Assembly: GCA_034521975.1 (NCBI GenBank)
Contig: JAXHLR010000010.1
Coordinates: forward strand, 124,001 to 188,000
DNA from: Acidimicrobiales bacterium
GTDB lineage: Bacteria; Actinomycetota; Acidimicrobiia; Acidimicrobiales; SKKL01
Length of the DNA: 64,000 nucleotides
Reading direction: 5' to 3'
In this document: in pieces, positions 17,516 through 26,151 of the stretch
Layout of the letters: every line of letters begins with the position of its first letter
Position numbering within the stretch: position 1 is the stretch's first letter
Made by a program: the position numbers and the translations under genes
Notes under the pieces: generated by a model
The model's database searches: none
What the model was told of the DNA's origin: nothing
Seen by the model: only the letters and a program-made list of their open reading frames with translations

Positions 17516-18118
17516 ATGAGCAGCGACTTCGACGAGCGGGCCGCCACCTGGGACGACGATCCGGCCAAGGTCGAGCGGGCGCGGGTCGTGGCCGACGCCA
17601 TCCGGGCGGCGGTGCCTCTTGATCCTTCGATGCGGCTGCTCGAGTACGGGGCCGGCACCGGTCTGGTGACCGAGGCCCTGCAGGACTCGGTGGGGCCGGT
17701 GACCCTCGCCGACACCTCGGCGGGGATGCGCGAGCAGATGGAGAGGAAGGTCGAGGCCGGTCTGCTTCCCGACGCCCGGGTGGTCGAGCTCGACCTGTCG
17801 GGGGGTGCGCCGGCCGGCGAGCGCTTCGACCTCATCGTCACGGTGATGGTGCTGCACCACATCACCCCCCTCGAGCCGGTGCTCGAGGCCTTCGCCACCC
17901 TGCTCGCCGACGGTGGCCACCTGTGCGTGGTCGACCTCGAGGAGGAGGACGGTTCGTTCCACGGCGAGGGGTTCCACGGCCACCACGGCTTCGATCCGGC
18001 CGAGCTGGCCGCATGGCTCGAGCAGGCGGGCTTCTCGAGGGTGAGCGTGACCCGGTGCCACGAGATCGAACGGGGCGACGGGACCTATCCTTTGATCCTG
18101 GCCACGGCCGGTATCTGA
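17516..18118 (+). CDS. class I SAM-dependent methyltransferase
   Basis: The 200-aa protein has the AdoMet-binding motif I LLEYGAGTGLVTEAL, motif II acid in LADTSAGM, the FDLIVTVMVLHHI post-II segment and DGGHLCVVDLEEED motif III. This is a Methyltransf_11/25-type fold. The FHGHHGFDPAELAAWLEQAGF tail resembles small-molecule methyltransferases of the UbiE/Tam type. The substrate is unknown. It stands alone between the decarboxylase gene and the convergent mutase operon. Confidence 0.87.
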   Translation: MSSDFDERAATWDDDPAKVERARVVADAIRAAVPLDPSMRLLEYGAGTGLVTEALQDSVGPVTLADTSAGMREQMERKVEAGLLPDARVVELDLSGGAPAGERFDLIVTVMVLHHITPLEPVLEAFATLLADGGHLCVVDLEEEDGSFHGEGFHGHHGFDPAELAAWLEQAGFSRVSVTRCHEIERGDGTYPLILATAGI

Positions 18119-18170
18119 CCGTTTCGGTCGTGCGGGGGTGTGGAGGAGCCCGGGGTTAGAGCGGCCCGGG

Positions 18171-18584
18171 TCAGGAGCGGACCGACTTCACTGCCTCGCG
18201 GACGGTCTCGGCGACCGTGGAGGCGGGTGCGCCGGGGCCGAGCACCGCGGCCACGCCGGCGTGGTGCAGGGTTGGGATGTCTTGGTCGGGGACGATGCCG
18301 CCGACGATGACGGGGATGTCGTGGCCTGCTGCGCGGAGGGTGTCGACCATTCGGGGGGCGAGGGTGAGGTGGCTGGCGTTGTGCAGGGAGAGCCCGACCG
18401 CGTCGGCGTCTTCTTGGAGGGCGGCGGAGGCGACCATGTCGGTGGTCTGGCGCAGTCCGAGGTAGATGACCTCGAACCCGGCGTCGCGGAGGATTCGTGC
18501 CACGACCCGCAGTCCCCGGTCGTGACCGTCGAGGCCGAGCTTGGCCAAGACGATGCGGATCTGGGGTTCGTGGTCGGTGCCCAT
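18171..18584 (-). CDS. icmB: B12-binding small subunit of an acyl-CoA mutase (IcmB-like)
   Basis: The 137-aa protein is a stand-alone cobalamin-binding domain with the DxHxxG motif as LGLDGHDRG; His21 should be the lower cobalt ligand. SLH and GGIVPDQDI follow, the latter also conserved. Methylmalonyl-CoA mutases usually carry this domain fused; a separate subunit of 136-137 aa is the layout of isobutyryl-CoA mutase (IcmB). Its ATG overlaps the large-subunit stop by one base (TGATG), so the two subunits are co-translated. Confidence 0.88.
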   Translation of the reverse strand: MGTDHEPQIRIVLAKLGLDGHDRGLRVVARILRDAGFEVIYLGLRQTTDMVASAALQEDADAVGLSLHNASHLTLAPRMVDTLRAAGHDIPVIVGGIVPDQDIPTLHHAGVAAVLGPGAPASTVAETVREAVKSVRS

Positions 18585-20260
18585 CAGATGGTGGTGGTCT
18601 CGGTGTAGGTGCCGAACACCGACTCGAGTGCGGTGACGATCTCTTCTTCGGTGGCGTAGACCGCGACGGCGTCGATGAAGCTGGGCATGAGGTTGACGGT
18701 GGGGTCGGCGGCGTCGGTGCGGACCTGTTCGAGACAGGCGCGCACCGCGTCGTCGTCGCGGTCGGCTTTGACCGCGGCGAGGCGTTTGAGCTGGATCGTC
18801 TCCACCGAGGGGTCGATGCGCAGGATCTGCTGGTCGCGGTCGTCGTTGCCGTCGGTGAAGTCGTTGATCCCGACGATGATCCGCTCGCCGGAGTTGACCT
18901 CGCGTTCGAAGCGGTACGACGCGTCGGCGATCTCGCCGGTGAAGTACCCGTTGTCGATGCCCTCGTAGACGCCTTCGAGGATCGAGCCGTGACCGAGCTG
19001 GTCGAGGTGGGCGAAGACCGCTTCGGCCTGTCGTTCCATCTCGTCGGTCATCCACTCGACGAACGGGGCGCCGCCGAGCGGGTCGGCGACGTTGGTGACC
19101 CCGGTCTCGTGGGCCACGATCTGTTGGGTTCGCAGCGCGATGCGGGCCGCGTCCTCGGTGGGTAGCGACAACGCTTCGTCGTAGCTGTCGGTGTGCAGCG
19201 ACTGGGTGCCCCCGAGGGCGGCGGACAGCGCCTGGGTCGCCACCCGGGCGATGTTGTTGCGGGGTTGTTGGGCAGTGAGCGACACCCCGGCGGTCTGGGT
19301 GTGGAACCGCAACATGTGGGACCTGGGATCGGTGGCGCCGTAGCGGTCGCGCAACCACCGGGCCCAGATCCGGCGGGCGGCACGGAACTTGCCGATCTCT
19401 TCGAAGAAGTCAGAGTGGGCGTTGAAGAAGAAGCTCAGCCGCGGAGCGAAGTCGTCGACGTCGAGACCGGCAGCGATCGCCGCTTCGACGTAGGCGAACC
19501 CGTTGGCCAGGGTGAACGCCAGTTCCTGGGCGGCGGTCGATCCCGCTTCGCGGATGTGGTAGCCCGACACCGACACCGGGTGCCAGCGCGGCATCTCCGC
19601 CGCGGTGAACCTCATCAGGTCGGTGACCAGCCGCACCGAGGGGCGCGGCGGGAAGATGTACTCCTTCTGGGCTTGGTACTCCTTGAAGATGTCGTTTTGG
19701 AGGGTGCCCGACAGCGCCGCCCGGTCGACACCGTTCTTCTCGGCCACGGCGATGTAGGCGGCCATGACGATGGGTGCCGGACCGTTGATCGTCATCGACG
19801 TCGAGACCCCCGACAGGTCGATCCCCGAGAAGAGATCTTCCATGTCGGCCATGGTGTCCACCGCGACCCCGGCACGACCGACCTCACCGAGAGCCCACTC
19901 GCTGTCGGAATCACGCCCCATCAGCGTCGGCATGTCGAACGCGGTCGATAGCCCCGTGCCGCCGGCCTCGAGAAGCTGTTTGAACCGCTCGTTGGTGTCC
20001 TCGGCGGTGCCGAATCCGGCGAACATCCGCATGGTCCAGAGCCGGGACCGGTACATCGAGGCGTGGATGCCGCGGGTGTAGGGGAACTGCCCCGGATAGG
20101 GACCGTCGCCATAGACCGGCTCGACCGGGACCCCCGACCGCGTGGTGAACGAGACGCCATCGCGCAGTCGCGCCGCCCGGTACTGCTCCTCCCAGAGCGC
20201 GCGGTCGGGATCGTCGCTTCGGTCGGTAGCGGTGGGGTCCGGTCCGGAATCGGTCGTCAT
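18584..20260 (-). CDS. icmA: acyl-CoA mutase large subunit, isobutyryl-CoA mutase signature (IcmA-like)
   Basis: The 558-aa TIM-barrel protein of the methylmalonyl-CoA mutase family lacks the C-terminal B12 domain, which is encoded next door. Two residues set substrate choice in this family: Tyr89/Arg207 in P. shermanii methylmalonyl-CoA mutase and Phe80/Gln198 in Streptomyces IcmA. Here the places read TMRMFAGFG (Phe80) and YQAQKEYIF (Gln198), the IcmA pair even at the same numbers. The residue matching Asp117 of 2-hydroxyisobutyryl-CoA mutase is Ala. It should interconvert isobutyryl- and n-butyryl-CoA. ATG 20260 is chosen over ATG 20317 for its AGGGA site. No G-protein chaperone gene is nearby. 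Confidence 0.85.
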   Translation of the reverse strand: MTTDSGPDPTATDRSDDPDRALWEEQYRAARLRDGVSFTTRSGVPVEPVYGDGPYPGQFPYTRGIHASMYRSRLWTMRMFAGFGTAEDTNERFKQLLEAGGTGLSTAFDMPTLMGRDSDSEWALGEVGRAGVAVDTMADMEDLFSGIDLSGVSTSMTINGPAPIVMAAYIAVAEKNGVDRAALSGTLQNDIFKEYQAQKEYIFPPRPSVRLVTDLMRFTAAEMPRWHPVSVSGYHIREAGSTAAQELAFTLANGFAYVEAAIAAGLDVDDFAPRLSFFFNAHSDFFEEIGKFRAARRIWARWLRDRYGATDPRSHMLRFHTQTAGVSLTAQQPRNNIARVATQALSAALGGTQSLHTDSYDEALSLPTEDAARIALRTQQIVAHETGVTNVADPLGGAPFVEWMTDEMERQAEAVFAHLDQLGHGSILEGVYEGIDNGYFTGEIADASYRFEREVNSGERIIVGINDFTDGNDDRDQQILRIDPSVETIQLKRLAAVKADRDDDAVRACLEQVRTDAADPTVNLMPSFIDAVAVYATEEEIVTALESVFGTYTETTTI

Positions 20261-20335
20261 GGTCGTCCCTGCATGCTGCGTGGCGGGCGGGCTGGGAGGC
20301 ACTGCGTGAGCCTCCAACCACTGTGGCCCATTCTC

Positions 20336-21019
20336 CTACATCGTGGTGGTCCACCCGCCGGAGAAGGGGATCACCTGGCCGACGATGAAGTCGCTGCGGT
20401 CCGAGGCGAGGAACAGGGCCAGCTCGGCGGACTCCCAGCTCTCGGCCAATCGGCCGGCGGGCACGGCCCCCTCCATGCGTGCGACCAGGTCGGCGTCGGC
20501 GAGCATCTCCTCGGAGTAGTACACGTTGTTCTTCACGTAGTTCTGCGCCACGGCGTTGACCTGCACGCCGTGGCGGGCCACCTCGAGGCCGACGCTGCGC
20601 ACGAAGGCGTTCTGGGCGCCACGGGCCGCGGTGTAGGCACTCGCCCCCGGGATCCCGCGCAATGGTGCGGCGCTGGTGATGGCGACGATCTTGCCCGACC
20701 CGCGCTCGATCATGGGCGGGAGCGCGGCTCGGACAAGGCGCATGAGGGGATGGACGAGCTGGTCGAACAGGGCGCTCCAGTCGTCGTCGGCGATGTCGGA
20801 GGCTGGTGACGGTCGCGGTGGGGTCGCGAGGTTGGCGACCAGGACATCGATGTCTCCTGCCGAGCGCACCGTCTCGGCGGCAGCGGCAGGAGGGGTGAGG
20901 TCGCTGGCGTCGGCGGTGACGTGGGCTCCCTCCTGTTCGAACAGCTCGACGATGGCCGGACCCATGTAGGTGTCGGCGGAGGTGACGAGCGCGCGTGTCC
21001 CGGCGAGGCGATCGGTCAT
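20336..21019 (-). CDS. halohydrin dehalogenase-like SDR protein
   Basis: The 227-aa protein has an SDR fold but not the NAD(P)-binding TGxxxGxG. Instead it has T-x4-Y-x-G (Thr13 to Gly20, TSADTYMG), and its catalytic set is Ser116, Tyr129 and Arg133 spaced as S-x12-Y-x3-R (YTAAR). Both patterns are the published signatures of halohydrin dehalogenases (HheA-HheG), which turn vicinal halohydrins into epoxides and halide and open epoxides with anions. The NYVKNNVYYSEEM stretch also fits their halide-pocket loop. ATG 21019 starts the family match. It lies 75 bases upstream of the mutase operon on the same strand. Confidence 0.85.
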   Translation of the reverse strand: MTDRLAGTRALVTSADTYMGPAIVELFEQEGAHVTADASDLTPPAAAAETVRSAGDIDVLVANLATPPRPSPASDIADDDWSALFDQLVHPLMRLVRAALPPMIERGSGKIVAITSAAPLRGIPGASAYTAARGAQNAFVRSVGLEVARHGVQVNAVAQNYVKNNVYYSEEMLADADLVARMEGAVPAGRLAESWESAELALFLASDRSDFIVGQVIPFSGGWTTTM

Positions 21020-21068
21020 CGCGCCATGCTGCCACCTGTCCTGTGGGCTCGCCGGGGGAGCGGCGAGG

Positions 21069-23213
21069 TCACAGCTCCCAGGTGAGCCTCGCCACCGGGT
21101 CGGACCGGTAGGAGCAGTACGTGCCGGTGCGGACCCGCTGTTCGAGGTGGGCGGCGGCATCGGGGTGGTGCTCGGCCAGCTGTCTCAGCGAGTACCGGAT
21201 CGTGCGCGCCACGCTGGTGCGAGCGCGCTCGGCGTCGCCCCCGACAGTCCGGGCCCGACCGCCGAGCCCGACGGCGGCGGCCAGCTCGGCGACGAGGAAC
21301 TCCCGGTCGCGTTCGGCGAGCGCGATCCGGCCGGTGTCGTTGAGGCGCCGCGCCTCGTCGATGTCCTCGTCGACCTCGGCGAGCCGTCGGCGGTAGGCCT
21401 CCCTCGCCTCGTCGTCGATCACGGGGAGCCCCGCGCCGGTGCTCGGTCGCAGGTCGTCGTCATCGGACGGCTGGTGGGCGGTCGAGTTGCCCTGCTCGGC
21501 CGCGACCAGGTCGAGGACGTGGAACTCGCGGTCGGGCTCGGCGAGCATCCGCGCCAGATACCGGAACCCCTTGAGATCGCGAACGAGGGTGGTCCGACCG
21601 GCGAAGGCGACGGTTCGCATGTCGCCGTCGAGCCGGAACGTCGCCACGGCTGCATCGGCGTCGCCCGTCTGGGCTGGGGACCGTTCGGCGGTGAGCAGGT
21701 CGTCGAGTCGGTCGACGCGCCTGGCTGCACCGAACGCCTCGAACGCCGCCCTGGCGGTGCGTCGGTGCATGGTGGCCGACTCGAGGTTTCCCGACCGCTG
21801 GCACGCGTCGGCCAACACGGTGCGCGCCACGGCGGCGTCGAACGGCGCTCCGAGCTCGGTCCACATCGCGACCGCCTCCGATGCCCGGTGGACCGCGTCG
21901 TCGAGGTCGTTGTCGGCGAGCGCGGCCCGGGCCCCGGCCAGCGAGGCCGACGCCGCCAAGCCGCGGCTGGAGTACGAGTCGGCGGTCCGCTGGAGGGCGG
22001 CGGCCGCCTGGCGCGCGGTGTCGACGTCGCCGGCCGCGGCCGCGATCTCGACCTGGGCGTCGAGGAGCGGTGCCAACTGCAGATCGCCGAAGGGGGGTCG
22101 CTCCTTCCACGGGATGTCGACCGGATGGGCGATCGCTTCGGCGATGAGCGCCGATGCGGTCGTGACCTCACCCTGTTCGAGGCGGAGCAGGGCCAGGCCG
22201 GGCTGTGGTGACCATGCCCGGTCGTGGGCGGCCAGGAACGCCTCCTCGGCGCCGTCGAGGTCGCCCTTGCGCAGCCGGATGTTGCCGAGCTCGACGAGTG
22301 GCCAGCCGTACTCCCGCCGCATCCACGGGCGCAGCTCCTCGCAGGCGCCGAGCGCCTCGGCCTCGGCGGCGTCGCACGGTCCCGACATGCGGAGCAGCTC
22401 GGCTCGATGCACCCGGCACCGGCCGTTGATCCCGCCGAAGGCGACACCGTGGCGCCAGCGCTCCATCACGTCGGTCCACTCGGTGGCCCGGTCGAGCAGG
22501 GCGAGCCCCTGAGCGGCACAGATCAGCTCGCAGTACATCATCCCGGTCGTGAGCGCATCGACCTCACCCGACATCAGGTGGGCGCAGACCTCGTCGAGCA
22601 GCTCGAGGCCCTCGTCGACCTGGTGGTTGAAGATCCGGACGCGGGCCATCGCGACCCGACCGATCACCACCGCGGGCACGACACCCAAGCGCTCGCCGAG
22701 CTCGATCGCGAGGGCCGCCTGTTCCTCGGCTGCTGCCATGTCGCCGCACATGAACCGCTCGTAGGTCCTCGTCATGGCGATGAACGCGTGCGCCGTCACC
22801 TCGTCGTGGCCTTCGACGAGACGCTCGGCGCGACGGAGCCAGCCGCGCACCGGCGCCATGAGGCCGGTGTCCATCATCAGGTACATGGCGAGCATTGCCG
22901 CAGCGCGAGCCGCCTCGGCGCGGTCGCCGGCCGCCTCGTGGAGGCCGTGCAACTCCTCCCATGCCCGGATGCAGGCGTCGAAGTCGCCTGCTCCGTATGC
23001 GGCCGTGGCTCGCAGCTCGATGGCCTCCGGTGATGCGGCTGCGTCACCGCCGGCGTCGAGCAGGCGCAACGCGTCGAGCCACTCGCCTCGGTCGACGGCG
23101 GCTCGGGCGTCGGCGACCGGGCCCGTCCCGTTCACCTGGCGGGCCGGAGCGACTGGGCGCCGCTCCGCAGACGGTTCCGGACTCGACGTGGGGCCATTGT
23201 CGCATTGTGACAC
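21069..23213 (-). CDS. large TPR-like protein with actinobacterial regulator-type C-terminal tail
   Basis: The 714-aa product is alpha-helical and Ala-rich. Residues about 30-530 read as TPR-like repeats. The last 180 residues begin FRLDGDMRTVAFAGRTTLV, continue DLKGFRYLARML and end with RTGTYCSYRSDP. This tail is common at the C-terminus of actinobacterial AAA/cyclase-type regulators. No ATPase, cyclase or HTH motif is visible here, so it is the sensory half of such a protein on its own. The start is GTG with a purine-rich stretch about 12 bases upstream. It diverges from the TIGR03086-type gene with a 50-base gap. Confidence 0.7.
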   Translation of the reverse strand: MSQCDNGPTSSPEPSAERRPVAPARQVNGTGPVADARAAVDRGEWLDALRLLDAGGDAAASPEAIELRATAAYGAGDFDACIRAWEELHGLHEAAGDRAEAARAAAMLAMYLMMDTGLMAPVRGWLRRAERLVEGHDEVTAHAFIAMTRTYERFMCGDMAAAEEQAALAIELGERLGVVPAVVIGRVAMARVRIFNHQVDEGLELLDEVCAHLMSGEVDALTTGMMYCELICAAQGLALLDRATEWTDVMERWRHGVAFGGINGRCRVHRAELLRMSGPCDAAEAEALGACEELRPWMRREYGWPLVELGNIRLRKGDLDGAEEAFLAAHDRAWSPQPGLALLRLEQGEVTTASALIAEAIAHPVDIPWKERPPFGDLQLAPLLDAQVEIAAAAGDVDTARQAAAALQRTADSYSSRGLAASASLAGARAALADNDLDDAVHRASEAVAMWTELGAPFDAAVARTVLADACQRSGNLESATMHRRTARAAFEAFGAARRVDRLDDLLTAERSPAQTGDADAAVATFRLDGDMRTVAFAGRTTLVRDLKGFRYLARMLAEPDREFHVLDLVAAEQGNSTAHQPSDDDDLRPSTGAGLPVIDDEAREAYRRRLAEVDEDIDEARRLNDTGRIALAERDREFLVAELAAAVGLGGRARTVGGDAERARTSVARTIRYSLRQLAEHHPDAAAHLEQRVRTGTYCSYRSDPVARLTWEL

Positions 23214-23263
23214 GCGTTGTCGCGCCTTCCTCCTGACAGCAGACGAGGAGAAGGAGGGGGCTC

Positions 23264-23821
23264 ATGGAGCCGACCGCTCAACTGGAGGAGATCCTGCCAA
23301 GGGTCATCAGGACCGTCGAAGGGATTCGTCCCGACCAGCTCGGTGACCCCACACCCTGCACCGAGTTCACGGTGAGCGGGGTGATCGACCACATGGTCGT
23401 GCTCGGTAGCCAGTTCGCCTACATGTTCCGGGGTGAGGAGCCTCCGGCGATCGACGCTCCAGCAGCCACGACCGAGGTGCCGGTCGCCGAGTTCCGCAAG
23501 GCGATGGACGACCTGTTCGATGCCGTGAAGAGTCCTGGCGCCATGGACCGCACGATCAGCGCACCGGTCGGCGAGATGCCCGGGGAGACCTTTGCCCGCC
23601 TCGTGGCCTTCGACGGCCTCGTGCACGGCTGGGATCTGGCCAGGGCCACGGGCCAGGACTACGACCCGCCGACCGAGGTGGTCGATGCGGTTGCTTCGTT
23701 TGCCGGGGGCGCCATCACCCCCGAACTGCGGGAGAACGGCATGTTCGCCAATCCGACCACGGCGCCATCTGGGGCCACACCGCTCGAGCGTCTCGTGGCC
23801 TTCAGCGGTCGCACGCTCTGA
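23264..23821 (+). CDS. TIGR03086/DinB-like metal-binding protein
   Basis: The 185-aa protein resembles the mycothiol-dependent maleylpyruvate isomerase/DinB-like four-helix bundle. It shows DPTPCTEFTVSGVIDHMV (TPC-x(n)-DH, one metal His) and LVAFDGLVHGWDLARATG (second metal His in VHGWDLA). TIGR03086 members are common in actinobacteria, and some use mycothiol. The substrate is unknown. ATG 23264 is preceded by AAGGAGGGG. The cupin gene follows 45 bases on, with its own strong ribosome-binding site, so the two may be an operon. Confidence 0.85.
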   Translation: MEPTAQLEEILPRVIRTVEGIRPDQLGDPTPCTEFTVSGVIDHMVVLGSQFAYMFRGEEPPAIDAPAATTEVPVAEFRKAMDDLFDAVKSPGAMDRTISAPVGEMPGETFARLVAFDGLVHGWDLARATGQDYDPPTEVVDAVASFAGGAITPELRENGMFANPTTAPSGATPLERLVAFSGRTL

Positions 23822-23866
23822 CTCGAGCCCACCACGTAGATCAACGACAACAGGAGGAACACTTCC

Positions 23867-24250
23867 ATGCACCTGTCCAAGAACGACATCCCGGTCCGGG
23901 TCGACGCCCCCGGGGCCATCGCCCGTCAGCTCCCCGACTTCGGGACTGCGTCGGGTGCCATCGGCGCCGAGTACTTCACCATGGCGACCGGCACCGACCT
24001 GGCACCCCTCTTGCAGGGGCTCGACGGCGATCTGTGCCAGTCACCCCACTGGGGCTATGTCATCACCGGCGACGTGGTGATCACCTACACCGATGGCACC
24101 GAGGAGCACGCCGTGGGCGGCGAGGTGTTCCACTGGCCCGCTGGTCACACGGTTCGTGTCGAGGAGGACGCCGAGATCATCCTCTTCAGCCCCCAGGACC
24201 TGCACCGCCCGGTGATCGACCACATCGGCGCCCAGGTGGCAAACGCCTGA
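23867..24250 (+). CDS. cupin-domain protein
   Basis: The 127-aa protein folds as a single cupin: motif 1 region SPHWGYVITGDVVITYTDG and motif 2 region VFHWPAGHTVRVEEDAE. His in PHWG and in GHTV could bind a metal, but the full G(X)5HXH(X)3,4E set is incomplete. ATG 23867 follows an ACAGGAGGAAC site. It is downstream of the TIGR03086 gene and ends just before a strong hairpin (24260-24300), which may end the transcript. Confidence 0.82.
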   Translation: MHLSKNDIPVRVDAPGAIARQLPDFGTASGAIGAEYFTMATGTDLAPLLQGLDGDLCQSPHWGYVITGDVVITYTDGTEEHAVGGEVFHWPAGHTVRVEEDAEIILFSPQDLHRPVIDHIGAQVANA

Positions 24251-24259
24251 GCGTGCGGT

Positions 24260-24300
24260 GGTTCGCGCTGCATCGACTCGTGGTCGATGCAGCGCGAACC
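24260..24300 (+). terminator. long perfect hairpin after the cupin gene
   Basis: An 18-bp perfect inverted repeat, GGTTCGCGCTGCATCGAC (24260-24277) and its complement (24283-24300), encloses a TCGTG loop. It begins 10 bases after the cupin stop. There is no T-tract, as is usual for terminators in high-GC actinobacteria. A second hairpin abuts it. Confidence 0.65.
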
Positions 24301-24333
24301 CTGCGACGCGGGGTGCCGACCTCCGTCGCAGGG
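24299..24333 (+). terminator. second hairpin in tandem
   Basis: Perfect 10-bp arms CCCTGCGACG (24299-24308) and CGTCGCAGGG (24324-24333) surround a 15-nt GC-rich loop. It shares two bases with the right arm of the preceding hairpin, so the two cannot both form completely at once. Confidence 0.55.
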
Positions 24334-24369
24334 CGTGGACCCAGGTGATGGCAGGGCTCGGCGTTCTTG

Positions 24370-24635
24370 TCAACCTTCGGTGGGATGGTCGGCGAGGCCC
24401 GTGCGCAGTTCGGTTCTCCAGGCTGGGGCAGGAGGTCCATGAGCGTCGTTGCTCCGTCTGGTCCGGTGGCTTCGGAGAGGACTTGGAAGAGCTGATGGCG
24501 GGCGGGTTGTGTGGTAGCCACGGTTCTGGACTCCCGACAGAGGATGGACGAGTGGGAGCATCGGCTCCGACGGGGCCGCAGTCTCGACGATCTCCGCACG
24601 CAACTCGAGGCGCTGATCGAGCGCAGGGAGAGATC
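24370..24635 (+). pseudogene. possible decayed MerR-type N-terminus ahead of a GyrI-like domain
   Basis: No intact gene lies between the cupin and GyrI-like genes. In frame 3 (about 24440-24500) the translation GGFGEDLEELMAGG resembles the GFxLxxI helix of MerR regulators. In frame 1 (24526-24635) LDSRQRMDEWEHRLRRG and LDDLRTQLEALIERRER look like the dimerisation coiled coil that normally joins a MerR HTH to its effector domain. It ends exactly at the start of a GyrI-like effector domain in frame 3. I infer a MerR/GyrI fusion that lost its HTH through frameshifts. Similarity is short, so this is tentative. Confidence 0.35.
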
Positions 24636-25127
24636 ATGTCCTACACAGTTCAGGTCGACGAGGTGGCTCCGCAGCTGGTTGCCGCTGTCAGGGTCCGCAC
24701 CGGCATCGGTCGCATCGGTGACGACATCGGCGCAGGGTTCGGCCGGTTGATGCAGACGCTCGCCAGCGAGGGCGTCGAGCCTGCCGGGTCGCCGTTCATC
24801 GTCTACCACGACGTCATCGGCGGCGACGCTGACGGCGACATCGAGCTGTGCATCCCGATCACTCGGAAGGTCGACGGCGACGAAGAGGTCTCCAGCCGCG
24901 AGATCGGTGGCGGGACGGTGGCGGCGACGGTGCACCAGGGCTCCTACGAGGAGGTCGGATCCGCCCACCACGCGCTGAACGCCTGGATCGCCGAGCACGG
25001 CCGTGGAGCTGCCGGCCCACCGCGGGAGATCTACCTCAACGATCCCCGGACTGTGGTCCCCGATGAGCTGATGACCCGGGTCGAGTTCCCGGTGCGAGCC
25101 GTGGCGGCGCCGGCGGACGCGGGCTGA
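24636..25127 (+). CDS. GyrI-like effector-binding domain protein
   Basis: The 163-aa product matches the SOUL/GyrI-like small-molecule-binding domain: YTVQVDEVAPQLVAAVRVRT, then GSPFIVYHDVIGGDADGDIE, TVAATVHQGSYEEVGSAHHA and PREIYLNDPRTV. This domain is the C-terminal effector part of BmrR/Rob-type regulators or stands alone. Here ATG 24636 with a GGGAG site allows free translation, although upstream relics suggest it was once fused to a MerR HTH. It would bind hydrophobic ligands. Confidence 0.85.
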   Translation: MSYTVQVDEVAPQLVAAVRVRTGIGRIGDDIGAGFGRLMQTLASEGVEPAGSPFIVYHDVIGGDADGDIELCIPITRKVDGDEEVSSREIGGGTVAATVHQGSYEEVGSAHHALNAWIAEHGRGAAGPPREIYLNDPRTVVPDELMTRVEFPVRAVAAPADAG

Positions 25128-25239
25128 CTCACTGGTCGGGCTCGCACACGCGGAAGGTGATGCCTGCGATAGGACGAAACCTGTGTGTCAGTGAGATCCT
25201 GCAGGCGACGTTCCGCCAGCACACGACGAGGAGCAGGTG

Positions 25240-26151
25240 ATGCACTCCCTTCGCACCCCCGACGAGGCCTTCGAGGGCCTCCCCGACTTTCCCTTCGCCC
25301 CGCACTACGTCGAGGTGGACGACGGCGACGGTGGCACGCTTCGGGTCCATCACCTCGACGAGGGCCCAGCCGACGCCGCCCCGGTGCTGCTCATGCACGG
25401 CGAGCCATCGTGGTGCTTCCTCTATCGCCACATGATCCCCACCCTGGTCGAGGCCGGCCACCGGGTGGTCGTCCCCGACCTCGTGGGCTTCGGCCGCAGC
25501 GACAAGCCCACCGAGCAGTCCGACCACTCCTATGCCCGCCACGTCGAGTGGATGCGCCAGGCCCTGTTCGACCGGCTCGACCTGCGCGATATCAGCTTCT
25601 TCGGACAGGACTGGGGTGGTCTGATCGGCCTCCGGCTCGTGGCCGCCGACCCGGACCGCTTCGCCCGCGTCGCCATCGGGAACACCGGCCTGCCCACCGG
25701 GCACGGACCGGCAAGCGAGGCCTTCCTGGCCTGGCAGCGCTTCTCCCAGGAGACCGAGCACTTCCCGGTGGGCGGGATCGTCAACGGTGGGTGCACCACC
25801 GACCTGTCCGCCGAGGTGATCGCGGCCTACGACGCACCGTTCCCCGACGACACCTACAAGGCGGGCGCCCGGATCATGCCGGCCCTCGTCCCCTCGTCAC
25901 CCGACGATCCGGCCACGCCCGACCAGGAGGAGGCCTGGCGAGTGCTCGAGCGGTTCGAGAAGCCGTTCCTGTGCTGCTTCAGCGACTCGGACCCGATCAC
26001 CAAGGGCGGCGACGCGCCGTTCCGCGCCAAGGTCCCCGGCGCCGAGGGCCAGCCCCACACCACCATCGAGGGCGCGGGCCACTTCCTCCAGGAGGACAGC
26101 GGGCAGCAGTTGGCGCAGGTGCTGGTCGACTACATCGCCTCGACGTCATGA
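25240..26151 (+). CDS. haloalkane dehalogenase, HLD-I-like (first copy)
   Basis: The 303-aa alpha/beta hydrolase has the oxyanion-hole HGEPSW, nucleophile elbow GQDWGG with Asp124 followed by halide-binding Trp125, and catalytic His281 in [10 protein letters not shown]. The third acid is Asp249 or Asp251 in FSDSDPIT. Asp as nucleophile with HGEPxW marks haloalkane dehalogenases, which hydrolyse the C-halogen bond. The same Asp-Trp pair occurs in DhlA of Xanthobacter. ATG 25240 follows GAGGAG (a GTG lies one codon upstream). The second dehalogenase gene overlaps its stop by four bases. Confidence 0.9.
   Translation: MHSLRTPDEAFEGLPDFPFAPHYVEVDDGDGGTLRVHHLDEGPADAAPVLLMHGEPSWCFLYRHMIPTLVEAGHRVVVPDLVGFGRSDKPTEQSDHSYARHVEWMRQALFDRLDLRDISFFGQDWGGLIGLRLVAADPDRFARVAIGNTGLPTGHGPASEAFLAWQRFSQETEHFPVGGIVNGGCTTDLSAEVIAAYDAPFPDDTYKAGARIMPALVPSSPDDPATPDQEEAWRVLERFEKPFLCCFSDSDPITKGGDAPFRAKVPGAEGQPHTTIEGAGHFLQEDSGQQLAQVLVDYIASTS

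Noticed and set aside
18584-20260. Annotation as methylmalonyl-CoA mutase
   Set aside because: The substrate-setting residues are Phe80/Gln198 and the B12 domain is separate, which fits isobutyryl-CoA mutase.
24241-24340. Hairpin pair as a tRNA or riboswitch
   Set aside because: No acceptor stem, anticodon loop or known aptamer core could be found.
25185-26147. 5' extension of the second dehalogenase frame through the first gene
   Set aside because: The extension lies in a wrong frame of the first dehalogenase; the real start is the ATGA overlap at 26148.
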